DNA of 64,000 nucleotides from Prostheceraeus crozeri (GCA_907163375.1 CAJQUW010012909.1:62001-126000), one strand, 5' to 3'. Positions 1 to 10,494 are shown, numbered from the stretch's first letter. Program-made: numbers and translations. Notes: a model not told the origin generated them from the sequence alone.

Positions 1-960
1 GAAACTCTATTTCTAACATGCACACTGTTTAAACTTTATTTTTAATCTATAAACTGTTGAAACTTTATTCTATTTCTAACACACAAACAGCTTAAACTTT
101 ATTTCCAACATACACACTGTTGAAACTTTATTTTTAATCTGTAAACTCTTGAAACTTAGGTTTTCATATACAAACAGCTAAAACTTTATTTCTAACGTAC
201 ACATTATTGAAACTTTAGTTTTTATCTTTTAAACTGTTGAAACTTTATTTTGTTTCTAACATGCAAACATAGAACTTTATTCTTAACTTGTAAACTTAAA
301 CAGATAGAACTTTATTCGTAACTTGTAAACTGGCGAAACTTCATTCTATTTCTAACATATAAACAGATAGAACTTTATTCTTAACTTGTAAACTTAAACA
401 GATAGAACTTTATTCGTAACTTGTAAACTGGCGAAACTTCATTCTATTTCTAACATATAAACAAATAGAACTTTATTCTGAACATGCACACTATTGAAAC
501 TTTATTCTTAACTTGTAAACTATTGAAACTTTATTTTTAACTTGTAAACGGTTAAAACTTTGTTTTATTTCTATCATAGAAACAGATAAAACTTCATTCT
601 TAACTTGCCAACTGGTGAAACTTCATTCTATTTCTAACATACAAACAGATAAAACTTTATTCTTAACATATACACTATTAACATTAGTTTTAACTTGCAA
701 ACTATTGAAACTTTATTTTTAACTTGTTAACGGTTGAAACTTTATTTTATTTCTAACATACAAACAGATAGAACTTTATTCTTAACTTGTAAACTGGTGA
801 AACTTCATTCTATTTCTAACATACAAACAGCTTAAACTTTATTTCCAACATACACACTATTGAAACTTTATTTTCAATCTGTAAAATTTTGAAACTATAT
901 CTTTCATTTACAAATAGTAGAACGCTTAGTCTAACTTGCAAATCTTATGACACTTCATAT
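1..960. repeat. AT-rich degenerate tandem repeat
   Basis: About twenty degenerate copies of a 40-60 bp unit built on gaaactttatt followed by ctatttctaacat and acaaacag or ttgtaaact. There is no open frame. Copies differ by substitutions and small length changes, so the array is old. No counterpart is seen in element B. It may be inside element A or be its internal satellite. Confidence 0.85.
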
Positions 961-1275
961 GGGTGATGATGGTAGATGAAATAGTGTTAAATAAAATTTA
1001 GATAGCTTACATGATACAGGGATAGCAATCGACTGCGATCCATGTGTAAAGAGCTTGTTAGACTATGGATGGGCTTAAGTGGATGATTTAACCATGTATA
1101 CTTTATTCATTTGGAAATAGTAGCACACTTAGTTTAACTTACAATTCTTATAACATTTCATATGGATGATAATGGTAGATGAAATAGTGTTAGATAAAAT
1201 TAAGATAGCTTACATGATGTAGGGATAGCAATCGACTGCGATCCATATGTAAAGAGCTTGTTAGACTACGGAAGA
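960..1275 (+). repeat. Two ~200-bp tandem repeats (element A copy)
   Basis: Two imperfect copies of a unit running from ttcatatgg through aagatagcttacatgat, gggatagcaatcgactgc and gagcttgttagacta. The same unit is tandem in element B at 24905-25320. It contains GATAGC flanked by short complementary arms. No coding potential is seen. Confidence 0.8.
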
Positions 1276-1611
1276 GAGAAGTGTGTTATGTTGCGTGTGG
1301 CGCGTGAGTGTCCTCCCATTTCATTCCATTCATCAATTCATCTCATTGATAGAGACAGGTAGAACTCATGGTTCTCATAACGTATGCAATGGATAGTTTA
1401 TAAGGTAACCTTCGACAGTTGGCTAAATGTCGCCCTGGCACGAATGCATACTACATTGAGACAGAGGCAATCACTTGCAAACATGACGCAGAGAGGTTAA
1501 ACAAGATTGACCATTGCCGAATGTCCCTTGCGGTATACATAGCTATGGGTTTCACCGCCGCCCTTTACAGGAACGCTCGTCGAAAGGAAGTATTACACCG
1601 AACTTCATTTG

Positions 1612-1753
1612 CAACGTTCAAGTTGACTGATAGCAGATTCAACTTAATGATAGTATTCGCCAGTCCGAAGACTGCCCAGGGCAAACCGCGTGGAGGTTCT
1701 ATCATGTCTTGCCCCATGGTGGCCCTTAAGAGAGCCGATGGTTCGTTCTCGGG
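1612..1753 (+). repeat. 140-bp structured module (R140), copy 1
   Basis: Conserved module starting caacgttcaagttgactg and ending ggttcgttctcggg. It holds three evident inverted repeats: AAGTTGA/TCAACTT around a GATAGC loop (1629-1634), CAGTCN-AGACTG near 1670, and a GGCCCTT-type arm near the end. It lies immediately 3' of the minus-strand gene 1766-2032. Four more copies occur (2087, 25656, 26149, 26622), all in the same orientation. Confidence 0.85.
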
Positions 1754-1765
1754 AGTAACGTCATC

Positions 1766-2032
1766 TTACACCCTACCAATTCTACTGAGAGAGTCTTTGA
1801 CTCTCTCTTTGGTAGCACTGTCGACTTCCACACTAACTGGTACATGGCTAAAAAGTGGAATGTAGCGCCATTCCGTTGGATTGACAGCAGTTGCTGTCAT
1901 CGGATTGCCAATCCGAGCAAGATTATTAAAAACTCTGTCTTGCTCCTCTAGCCTGACAAACTCCTCAAATAAATTTCGCGGCCTTAACTGCGGTCCGCGA
2001 GGAGAGCTGACTTGACTGTTCGGCGTCTGCAT
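1766..2032 (-). CDS. Small TATA-driven accessory protein (88 aa), element A
   Basis: The ATG at 2032 follows, on the minus strand, a TATA box (ggtatataaagc, about 2062-2073) and a short leader ending in three CATTT-type repeats. The product is hydrophilic, beginning MQTPNSQVSSPRG, with arginines and a central acidic helix-like segment (FEEFVRLEEQDRV). An upstream in-frame ATG at 2089 would lie upstream of the TATA box, so 2032 is preferred. A near-identical copy in element B (26300-26566) has a stop at codon 16. I do not recognise the family; conservation between two elements supports real coding. Confidence 0.65.
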   Translation of the reverse strand: MQTPNSQVSSPRGPQLRPRNLFEEFVRLEEQDRVFNNLARIGNPMTATAVNPTEWRYIPLFSHVPVSVEVDSATKERVKDSLSRIGRV

Positions 2033-2062
2033 GATTGAAATGAAATGAAATGAGAGGCAGTG

Positions 2063-2073
2063 CTTTATATACC
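2063..2073 (-). promoter_or_regulatory. TATA box for the 88-aa gene
   Basis: ggtatataaag on the minus strand lies 31 bp upstream of the ATG at 2032 and directly abuts an R140 module (from 2087). The same TATA-leader arrangement precedes 26300-26566 in element B. Confidence 0.65.
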
Positions 2074-2086
2074 CTCTAACGCGACG

Positions 2087-2200
2087 CAACGTTCAAGTTG
2101 ACTGATAGCAGATTCAACTTAATGATAGTATTCGCCAGTCTAAAGACTGCCCAGTGCGAACCGCGTGGAGGCTCTATCATGTCTTGCCCCATAGTGGACG
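2087..2200 (+). repeat. R140 module, copy 2 (3'-truncated)
   Basis: Matches copy 1 from caacgttcaag through ctatcatgtcttgcccca and then diverges. It abuts the TATA box of the minus-strand gene 1766-2032, so the module sits upstream of that promoter. Confidence 0.8.
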
Positions 2201-2653
2201 ATTATACGGTAGTGTGTTAGTAGATTTCAATCATTGAAAAGGGAAGATGAGAATCATTTCATTTGTCTCATCAACGTTTATCATGGGAGCAATCATTGAA
2301 GGGACATCTAATGAATTACATTTCACTCTACTCCATATCATAAAGACTAACCTTTGTCGAATGGCTGAAGTACTCTGACCTGGTGAGAGAAAGCGTCACG
2401 TTGAGTATGAAGTCGAACGCCCAACATGAGCAACGGCTCAGAGGTTTCGGTCTAACAAACGACGAACAACCCGTGCAACACAATCCCTCTACGGCAGTAC
2501 CCGCCGTCCCGAAGGAACGCTCGAGCAAAGGAGGTATTACAGCGATGATGTGCTTTATGAGCAGAGGTGAATCTCTTGATAGCAAGAGACTATTCAACTA
2601 GATAGCAAGTCAAAACAACCTGATAGCAGGACAAATGTATAGTCAGTAATTTA

Positions 2654-2905
2654 CACTTAGTGAGGAATGATAGATTTGAGTGTAGTGAGTGGCACTCGAT
2701 CCCGTCGACAGCCCGAAGGCCTTGTACTGATCACTAGGGAAGTGAGAGATCTTCCCCGATACCCGCTATTTACAGCTGAAGACATCATTGTCACTGCCCC
2801 GAAGTGGTAACAGCAACGTCGAGTCAAAGGTAGTGAACAGTAGCTGGGATCTAACCCCTCAAAGCTGCCTTAGACTTAGTTAAATTTCAAATCTGATAGC
2901 AGATT
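2654..2905 (+). repeat. Single copy of the 345-bp structured repeat unit
   Basis: Same sequence as the four tandem units at 28164-29460, from acttagtgaggaatgatag to the GATAGC hairpin at 2895-2900 (9-bp arms TTCAAATCT and AGATTTGAA). Internal inverted repeats include TCACT/AGTGA and GAGTG/CACTC. Coding is not evident. Confidence 0.8.
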
Positions 2906-2926
2906 TGAACTCAGCATACTTGAAAA

Positions 2927-3668
2927 CCTGTAGAGTTGGTAAGAGGTGGACAGACTTTTAGCAGCTTGATAGCAAGCCGTAGAGAGCTTGATTCACCAGC
3001 GTTTTGCAATGGAGATGTTTAGAGGCCACCCATGACAAGATAGCTAAGACTCAACCGATTGGCGTTCAAAGTGCTACGTTGAGAGCTGTGTCAAATGCCC
3101 AACATGAGACATGAGTTGTCCCAGCGGTTACGGTCTCAAATATGACACATTCCCTTGCCACACTTATCACTACGGCATCGTCCGCCGTCCCGAAGGAACA
3201 CCCTGTCAGTGGAATATTACAGCAAAACTCTCCGTGTCTTGCTCGCTTTCAGTGAAAAGCCGCTTATACCATGAGAAGGCTGGCTCAGACATGAAAACCT
3301 GTAGAGTTGGTAAGAGGTGGACAGACTTTTAGCAGCTTGATAGCAAGCCGTAGAGAGCTTGATTCACCAGCGTTTTGCAATGGAGATGTTTAGGGGCCAC
3401 CCATGACAAGATAGCTAAGACTCAACCGATTGGCGTTCAAAGTGCTACGTTGAGAGCTGTGTCAAATGCCCAACATGAGACATGAGTTGTCCCAGCGGTT
3501 ACGGTCTCAAATATGACACATTCCCTTGCCACACTTATCACTACGGCATCGTCCGCCGTCCCGAAGGAACACCCTGTCAGTGGAATATTACAGCAAAACT
3601 CTCCGTGTCTTGCTCGCTTTCAGTGAAAAGCCGCTTATACCATGAGAAGACTGGCTCAGACATCATTA
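2927..3668 (+). repeat. Two tandem 371-bp repeats
   Basis: Units start at 2927 and 3298 (cctgtagagttggtaagagg) and are almost identical. Each has a GATAGC hairpin with arms GCTT/AAGC (2964-2977 and 3335-3348). A diverged relative lies at 2380-2600, containing the same ccgccgtcccgaaggaac segment. Short frames across them (73-83 aa) are duplicated with the repeat and are not convincing genes. Confidence 0.8.
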
Positions 3669-3959
3669 AAAATGCTTTCATTGACTTCAGCAGGGTCGAA
3701 AACCCCAGAAAACCTCCAAAACTAGTGAATTGAAATTTTTCAACTTTTTAGCACTACTTATGAAATTTTATAAGTAGTCCATCACTTAGGGCAGGTCAAT
3801 AGCGACCGAACCTTTTTTGAATCAAGTCAAACGGACTTGTAGAAGCAAAGTTACGAGCCTTTGAAGTTTTGGAGTCTTTTATGGCCTGGAGACGAAGGCC
3901 ATCTCCTGGCGAACCTCTAAGTCTGACGCCTTAGCTGATATCAGCAATGAAATTTTCTA

Positions 3960-5671
3960 AGTCGGTTTCTTACAGAAACTCGGGATTTGGAATGTCCGAA
4001 GCTATCATCGGAGCTCAGAGAGACGACCTACCTCTGACAATCGTTCTCCTCTAAATGACAAGTCTCTGTCGGTTCCCAGCTTATATAGTGTGTGGTGATC
4101 AGCTGACGACGTAATACCCATCATCCAAACAATAAAAACCCATCTATCTCCGGTTCTAGTGCTCCGATTGAGCTGGAAATACACCATCTCCATGTAGAAT
4201 TTGACGCTGAATCCGAATCTGGCCTCCGTTTTCCCATCCGATGCTTCGTTTTGGCGCTACAGAAGGCAGCCATCGCAAAAATTCTAACTCTGTCGTTTTT
4301 TCGAAAAATGTTGAAAATTTTTCTCTCCGATTGACTTCAAAATCTCCGATTGACTTGAAACTTACCATGCTGATAGAGAATTTGATACTGATTCCAAATC
4401 TGAAATCCGTTTTCCAATCCGATGCTTCGTTTTGAAGCTACAGCCCAAAACGTCCCAAATTCTAACTCTGTCGTTTTTTCGACAATCTCCCAAAATCTTA
4501 AATGGCGTCTCACATCTAAACGAAGACAGATAGGAACAAGCCGATTCTTTCAGTGAATTTGTCTCACTCTTAGCTTTCAAACGAGCTATGACACGCCTAA
4601 ATCCGTCCACTGGAAGCCAAAATCGAAGCAAGCTCTCCCGAGGGGGGGGAGGTCAGTGAAATTTTTCTCTCCGATTGCGTTCAAATTCACCATACCGATA
4701 GAGAATTTCACGCTGATTCCAAAACTGAAATCCGTTTTCCAATCCGATGCTTCGTTTTGAAGCTACAGCCCAAAACGTCCCAAATTCTAACTCTGTCGTT
4801 TTTCGACAATCTCCCAAAAACTTAAATTTCGTCTCACATCTAAACGAAGACAGATAGGAACAAGCCGATTCGTTCAGTGAATTTGTCTCACTCTTAGCTT
4901 TCAAACGAGCTATGGCACGACAAAATCCGTCCACTGGAAACCAAAATCGAAGCGAGCTGTACAGAGGGGGGGGAGGTCAGCAAAATTTTTTTCTCTCCGA
5001 TTGACTTGAAACTCACCATACAGATAGAGAATTTCACGCTGAATCCGAATCTGACCTCCGTTTTCCCATCCGATGCCTCGTTTGGGCGCTACACACAAAA
5101 ACATCCCAAATTCTAACTCTGTTAAAATTTTGAAGAAACATTTTTTCTCGCCGATTGCCTTGAAACTCACCATACCGATGCAGAATTTTAAGCTGAATCC
5201 GAATCTGGCAGCCATTTCACCATCCACGCCAACCTAGACGGTCGCCCACGTCAACCTAGACGGTCGCCCACGTCAACCTAGACGGTCGCCCACGTCAACC
5301 TAGACGGTCGCCCACGTCAACCTGGACGGTCGCCCACGTCAACCAGGCGGTCGGACCAACTCACCCGAGTCTCACACTCTGTCGTTGCAGAGGGGGGGGA
5401 GTCAGCGAACAGTTTGTGAACGTGGACCAACCTGGCCGGTACACCACGACAGACTACAACCTCAGTCGTTCCAGAGGGGGGGGGAGTCAGCGAACAGTTT
5501 GTGAACGTGGACCAACCTGGCCGGTACACCACGACAGACTACAACCTCAGTCGTTCCAGAGGGGGGGGGGACTCAGACCCGAAGCACCACGGCGGCCGAC
5601 CATGACACTCTGTCGTTCCAGAGGGGGGGGAGGGGGGGCGCTGTGTTTATTATGGACCTTTTATTACTACT
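3960..5671. repeat. Right terminal repeat region of element A
   Basis: Diverged repeats related, inverted, to the left end of element B (7740-7980): the agtgagacaaattca, tcgtttagatgtgagac and gagttagaat segments recur at 4380-4640 and 4700-4930. Then come five 24-bp copies of cgcccacgtcaacctagacg (about 5236-5345) and three copies of a block with runs of 8-10 G. It ends TTACTACT at 5671. TATA-like ctatataagc on the minus strand at 4079-4088 parallels the right-end promoter of B. Confidence 0.7.
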
Positions 5672-7210
5672 TACGACAACCACAGAACTAGATTAGGGAA
5701 AGACTTCCCGCTTTCATTCATTCACCGTTACTTGCACTGAAGCCGCGATTTTTTGTTTACATCAACGGCCGCTGAAAATACTTGGGCAAGAAATTGGAGT
5801 TAGCCAGCAGCAAAGCATGAAAGACCAGTAAATTATAATGTTTTGCTTGAATTACATCATGCAATATTGTGTTCAATTGCTAAATTAACAAATGTGCGGT
5901 ACCTTGGTCATGCAACAGGTTGAATCGATATTTGAAGAGATCAAAATTTGACGCCCACATCTTTCTTTTATCATTGAAGTACTAAATTCTTGATTGACAT
6001 GTTTGACAACTTGTAGGAGTCTTCGCATTTGAAGGAAATAATATAACTTATAATTTTGTTTTTGACTGATATCATTCAGAGGATATATGTGTCATGTTGT
6101 GTTCCTCGCTGCTAAAATCGAGCGATAAAATTTTCAACATTATCATTTCATTTAATATTGTTTCTGTGTAGTAATCCCGATCTTCTCGAAACTTGACTGA
6201 GTAAAATATAGGGAAAGAAATTCATTCCCGTCAAAAACGTCTCATTCGTATGTAGTGCTCACTTCGTTTACAGCGATTATGAAGATAACTTGGTATCTCG
6301 GGGAAGGCAAGGTGAAAAAGTCAGTTTCAGACGAAAACGTCTTTTGAAAAATAATGCAGTTCCCAGTGTTTTTTATGGTTATCCGTCCTAATTGAACGCG
6401 ACACTAAAAATACCTCGTCGTGCACCTCCAGATCGTTCCAACATCTCAAGTCCCAATTCTTTAACGGCTGTCCTGCCTTGCAAAGATTTTCAGGACTTTT
6501 CAATATTCAATCAGCTGTAGAAGTGTAAATAGGCTAATGAATATAGCCCATCCAAAGCTCTTCCGTGACTTTTCATGAATTGACACAGTGAAGCCACATG
6601 TAAAGTTTGAACCGCCAATTATTATTTGTTTTAATGCTACGACCTAAAAGTGCTTCACCTGCCTGGACCCTGTTACGGAATCCGTCAAGTTCTCTCTACA
6701 ATCCGCGCTCCCTTAGAATATTTATTGATCTGTGAGTTTTGCTAGCACTGCATGATGATCAGCTGTTGGTCTGATGAATGAAACTGCACTATATTGACGT
6801 TTCTTCTAGCGAAACTGTTTTCAGATGAACGTCACTTGTGAGGAGTAGGCCAAAATCAGACAGCTGGCGTGACGAATTCCCGCTATATTGAAGCGGTTGA
6901 TTTCAAAGATGACATGGCCAACAGTTAGACGACAAAACTGGCAGAGTTGGTGTGCTTTTAGACAGAAGATGCAATATGAAGATTCCACCCTGGTGTTAGG
7001 TCTACCTGCAGATGCTTGTATCATATGATATAGGTGTTCATTCTGACACCTGCCTGTGAGAAAGAAAATCCGATCAGTGGAAAATGTTTAGTGGAGATGT
7101 CACCATCAGAAATTGTGTATACGTTTCCGAAAGGAAAGGAATGCATATTATGATCATATTCTAGAAGCAGAGTACATGTACGGTAGCATGATGAGGTGCC
7201 CACGATAATA
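5672..7210. other. Unique flanking DNA between elements A and B
   Basis: No long open frame, repeat or transposon motif is visible. It is ordinary moderately AT-rich sequence, presumably the host or older insertion site into which both Polintons inserted 1.5 kb apart. Confidence 0.6.
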
Positions 7211-7216
7211 CAAACA
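7211..7216. repeat. 6-bp target-site duplication of element B (left copy)
   Basis: caaaca immediately precedes the left terminus (AGTAGTAAGT at 7217). The identical caaaca at 31128-31133 immediately follows the right terminus. Six bp is the known Polinton duplication length. Confidence 0.93.
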
Positions 7217-7755
7217 AGTAGTAAGTAAATCTACACCACTGGACCGCGCAAGATGGCTGCCGTCGCTGACGTCCCCCCCTCTCCTGTCAGACGAGTCGGC
7301 CGTGGTCCGCCGGCGTGTTGCTTCGCGTCTGACTCCCCCCCTCTGGAGCGACGGCGTAGCGAGAGGTTGGCGTGGTGTGCCGGCCAGGTTGGAAGGGTGG
7401 AATTTCGGTGCGAGACCCCTCCCATCGTGTTTCTCGTCAAAAGTTGGGTAAACAAAAATTTTCCACCCCCCTGGGCAGCAGTCTTCTAATTTTGGTTCTA
7501 GTGGACGGATTTTGTCTTACAGATACTCATTTGAAAGAAGAGAAAAACTGGACGGTGAAATTTTTGTTGCGAGTCAATCGGATCAGCCGTTCAAAAGTTA
7601 GAGCTGTTACAAGATTTCACGTCGGACCTCACCTGGAAAAATCCCAAGTGTCAGAGTGACAAAATTTTGAAAATTTTTTCAAAGTGTCGAATTTTGACGT
7701 GGGACCTTTACCAAAAAAGTTTCCATTAAATTTCACCGATCTCCCCCCACCCCTC
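7217..7755 (+). repeat. Left terminal inverted repeat of element B
   Basis: Reverse complement of 30580-31127. The outer ~230 bp (ctacaccactggaccgcgc ... ttttgacgagaaacacg on the other end) is nearly identical; the inner part is diverged but alignable to about 7755. It includes C-runs and a GC-rich outer part. Related sequence continues to about 7990 and matches the terminal region of element A. Confidence 0.92.
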
Positions 7756-8010
7756 GTGCACCAAACTTCCAATTTAGTGATCGTAGAAAGTCGTGCAATA
7801 GCTCGTTTGAAAGCTAAGAGTGAGACAAATTCAGTGAAAGAAACGGCTTGTTCATATCTGTCTTCGTTTAGATGTGAGACGCCATTTAAGATTTGGGAGA
7901 TTGGCGAAAAACGACAGAGTTAGAATTTCCCAAGAAACAGCTCCAGCGGGCGAATGAAGGCTCGGATTGGTAAACGGAGGCCAGATTTGGAATCAGCTTG
8001 ATGTTATTGT

Positions 8011-8058
8011 CCAATGAGGATCATCATCCAATGAGAATCAAGCATTTCTATATAAATA
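8011..8058 (+). promoter_or_regulatory. Left-end rightward promoter: two CCAAT boxes and TATA
   Basis: CCAAT at 8011-8015 and 8028-8032, then ctatataaata at 8049-8058, about 100 bp before the ATG at 8151. Position just inside the TIR and direction suggest the main rightward promoter. A mirror-image leftward TATA lies inside the right TIR (29711-29720). Confidence 0.75.
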
Positions 8059-8150
8059 GCGAGCCTTCCACAGTGAGAATCATTCCATCGTTGAATCACA
8101 CGAATGACGGACACACATTTTCTCTCTCTCTATTCTATTATCCAACTAAA

Positions 8151-8926
8151 ATGGTAAGTCGCTACTTCCCTCCCTCTCCTCCCTTGAACGTAAACTTAAT
8201 ACAATCTTTTTTCATTTTCAGGCATCTACTCCATGTGCTGCACTAGTAGGACAAAATGGCGGTCAAACGTTACAAGGTTCGCTACGATCAGATCATCTAC
8301 AACTGAGGCCAGTGGAAGAAACAACCAAGGTACATAATCCTACACCGCTACAGCGTAAATTTAAACAAGTCTTGCGTTATGACGATCATAGCGTAGTACT
8401 CCAAACGGGAATGCTCCCTTCCACGGATGTCAAGATAATGCGCAATCAGTATGGGGACTACATACTGATCCCCGTGAGTCCGTACATTCGCCGCCAACTT
8501 GATATTATTGAGGAGTACGTGACATTAAATATGGACATTCCTACTCCTCTTGCTCAAGAGTGGAAGGCGAGAGATGACAAGGATACTCCCTATAGAAAGA
8601 TTTGGGATGGTAATCAAATTTGCCTACCGGTATCACATTGGTGTACTTACTTTAAGAAGGATGGAGATCATTCAACATCCATCACATGCGACGAGCTCGG
8701 AGAAGGTACTTGGGATATCCTTTTCAAAGTGAATGGGCTATATTATGGTCGGCACAAGGATAATAACATATACTCTCTCTCCATGCATATGGAATCCATC
8801 CTACATATTCCAAAACCACCCAACGTGGATGACATAGTTGATCAAATCCTTAACAGCAGTGGTACGAAGCGCAAGTTGGAGAAGAATGCTGCATCAAAAC
8901 GCAAATCAAAGAAGAAGAATTACTAG
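8151..8926 (+). CDS. Spliced early-type gene, 235 aa, start codon in its own exon
   Basis: The start ATG (8151-8153) is directly followed by GTAAGT. A 68-bp intron (8154-8221) ends in ttttcattttcag, and exon 2 (8222-8926) reads on in frame from GCATCTACT. Joined length is 235 aa. The protein is globular in the middle (about 60-200) and has a strongly basic lysine/arginine tail, a likely nuclear localisation signal. No catalytic motif was recognised. First position under the left promoter suggests an early or DNA-binding role; that is inference. Without the intron the frame has no good ATG. Confidence 0.75.
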
Positions 8927-8960
8927 TCCTTTCCTAACTCTACCCTATGACAATTCGCTT

Positions 8961-9086
8961 ATGTGCTTTGAGTGTCGTAGACGTGGTCTTATTAGATACA
9001 TTTTACTTCTTCGTTGCCATCATATCATTTGTGTATTTTGTCTTGAAAAGCATCGATGTAATTCTTCATTTTGTAATATGTTATAG
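8961..9086 (+). CDS. Short RING-like cysteine/histidine ORF, 41 aa
   Basis: Cysteine spacing CxxC ... CHHxxCxxC ... C is reminiscent of a RING finger. A second short ORF with the same pattern lies at 10327-10494. It may be an exon or remnant of a larger gene, since 41 aa is too short for a complete cross-brace. Low confidence. Confidence 0.35.
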   Translation: MCFECRRRGLIRYILLLRCHHIICVFCLEKHRCNSSFCNML

Positions 9087-9120
9087 AACGTTTCCTTAGA
9101 TGTGTAAATTTTCGTTTTAG

Positions 9121-9669
9121 GCTTCTATCATCATTTTTATGGATTGTGAGGGTGAACCTGTACAGGAGCTCAGTGCTGTTGCTATGAACAATTGGACATA
9201 TCAGATTGTCAGTGTCTATCATCAACATGCCAACTGCAATCCCAATGTTGACCAATGGGCGAGAAAACACATTCATGGACTTAATCTGAAATATTTGCAA
9301 GACTACGGCTTTTCTTGTGACAGTGCTCTTCTTATTGACTTTAAACGATGGTTAGCTGCTTTCAATGTTATACGCATCTTTTGTAATAATCCTGGTAAGG
9401 AGAGGAAAGTATTTCCCAATCTAATCATTGATGATATTTTGCTCCCACCTTGGGATAGTAGAGTGAATCAACATTATCATGAAGTCACGAAACGTTTTAA
9501 GGATTTGTGTGTTCCTATTTTGTCTGTTCGTTGTAGTAGCTACGTTCATAACCAATGCTTCTTTCCTCCTTACCTCAACACTGCCAAAGTCCTGTATGGT
9601 TATCATTGCTCGCTGTATGATAGTTACCAGCTGTATCTATTTTATCTCTTTCAAACCATTGATTTATAA
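9121..9669 (+). CDS. Putative DEDDh exonuclease-like protein
   Basis: An acceptor-like tract (tttcgttttag) ends at 9120. The frame then reads GCTTCT and six codons to the first ATG at 9139, giving 176 aa from that ATG. Motifs: an acidic DxE near the start (MDCEGE), an internal DFKRWL segment, and H-x4-D near the end (HCSLYD), the order expected for DEDDh 3'-5' exonucleases, although spacing is unverified. As in 8222, the acceptor is followed by a GCN-TCT pair, so it could share the ATG exon at 8151. If not, translation starts at 9139. Confidence 0.45.
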   Translation, partial: ASIIIFMDCEGEPVQELSAVAMNNWTYQIVSVYHQHANCNPNVDQWARKHIHGLNLKYLQDYGFSCDSALLIDFKRWLAAFNVIRIFCNNPGKERKVFPNLIIDDILLPPWDSRVNQHYHEVTKRFKDLCVPILSVRCSSYVHNQCFFPPYLNTAKVLYGYHCSLYDSYQLYLFYLFQTIDL

Positions 9670-9756
9670 TGCATGCTTGTTACAGTTATTCAATAAATGT
9701 TACTATGAGAAGAGTTGTTGTTTTCATGCAATGGATGGGTTAGATAAAGGGCGATC

Positions 9757-9972
9757 ATGTCTTTCTCAAACGACTGCGGAACATTACATTTTCATAGGAA
9801 AAGTTTAAAAGGAGCTGTTCAAGATTATGTGATAAATTTTCATAAAGATGAGACCGACATCGAAGCAGTGGTCGATGATGCTAGCACTCTATTTCTAGAG
9901 TTAATGAATACATTCTCTGATAGCATTGTCATGGCGCGATTAGTTGCGAAAATTAAGTTTAGTCATTTTTGA
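9757..9972 (+). CDS. Small hypothetical ORF, 71 aa
   Basis: ATG at 9757; moderately acidic helical product with no recognised motif. It sits between the exonuclease-like gene and the second RING-like ORF and is followed within 10 bp by a perfect 8-bp-stem hairpin. It could be a remnant. Confidence 0.35.
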   Translation: MSFSNDCGTLHFHRKSLKGAVQDYVINFHKDETDIEAVVDDASTLFLELMNTFSDSIVMARLVAKIKFSHF

Positions 9973-9981
9973 AAGGAAGAG

Positions 9982-10002
9982 ATGGAAAGTCGCTCTTTCC
10001 AT
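9982..10002 (+). terminator. Hairpin (8-bp perfect stem) downstream of the 71-aa ORF
   Basis: ATGGAAAG (9982-9989), loop TCGCT, CTTTCCAT (9995-10002). Its position just 3' of a stop codon suggests a 3'-end RNA structure. Function is inferred only. Confidence 0.4.
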
Positions 10003-10326
10003 TTTGTTTCTTATTCAATGGAAGTGGTAGATCAACCCGAAGAATTTTTTTAAAAGACATATGATAAAAATTGCTGAACGTCTTAACGCATTTAACCATC
10101 ATGGTAGCAGTCTAGTGATTGAAGCGATTTCAGATATTCACATTCAACTTTTTATAAAGAAAAATTGAAAAAGCAGTGGTACTTGATTGTAGCACAACTG
10201 GTTTTCGAGCTATGCCTGCTCACTCTCGAAGTATATTCCTTCTGTACACGCGTCTATTATTTAGAAAAGGCTAGCAAATTCATATCTTCAAAAAGACTTG
10301 CTATAGACATCAGTAACGGTGAAACT

Positions 10327-10494
10327 ATGTGTTGCGATGTATGTAAGCGAAAGGATGGAAATGAAAAGCGCATCTTCAAGAGATGTAAGCATGCTTTTTG
10401 TCAACGCTGTTTCATACGTAATTGCATTCAACTTTGCCAATGTAACCACTGTGATATTGCTCATTTCGAGTGTCACTTATGCCGCAATAGTTAG
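10327..10494 (+). CDS. RING-finger-like protein, 55 aa
   Basis: ATG at 10327. The cysteine/histidine series CCxxC - x11 - CxHxxCxxC ... CxC xxC ... CxxC fits a C3HC4-type RING with short loops. RING proteins are recurrent in animal DNA viruses as ubiquitin-ligase modulators; here function is inferred from the pattern only. The open frame extends upstream to 10165 without an ATG, so an upstream exon is possible. Confidence 0.5.
   Translation: MCCDVCKRKDGNEKRIFKRCKHAFCQRCFIRNCIQLCQCNHCDIAHFECHLCRNS

Larger units (their letters stand above)
1..5671 (+). mobile_element. Polinton/Maverick element A, right arm only (left part outside window)
   Basis: The stretch repeats, in the same order and orientation, the accessory right arm of the complete element B: the ~200-bp repeats (960-1275), the 140-bp module, the small minus-strand gene, the 345-bp unit, then a G-run-rich terminal repeat. 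The predicted right terminus is the ACTACT ending at 5671, the same terminal motif as B (ends ACTACT at 31127). The six bases after it (5672-5677, tacgac) would be the target duplication, but the left copy is outside the window. Seen: shared repeats and terminus. Inferred: that the missing left part carries the core genes. Confidence 0.75.

Noticed and set aside
1419..1865. 148-aa plus-strand frame, partly repeated at 25463-25807
   Set aside because: No proper ATG start, crosses the R140 repeat, and ends differently in the two copies; conservation is better explained by the repeat or a structured RNA.
2328..2601. Overlapping frames on both strands (89 and 72 aa)
   Set aside because: Mirror frames over a diverged repeat unit; no promoter or homologue.
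3111..3733. Two similar 73-83 aa frames
   Set aside because: They are copies of the 371-bp tandem repeat; start context poor and endings differ because the repeat ends.
5236..5345. Short direct repeats suggestive of a CRISPR array
   Set aside because: The 24-bp units are contiguous without unique spacers, the genome is eukaryotic, and they sit in a TIR.
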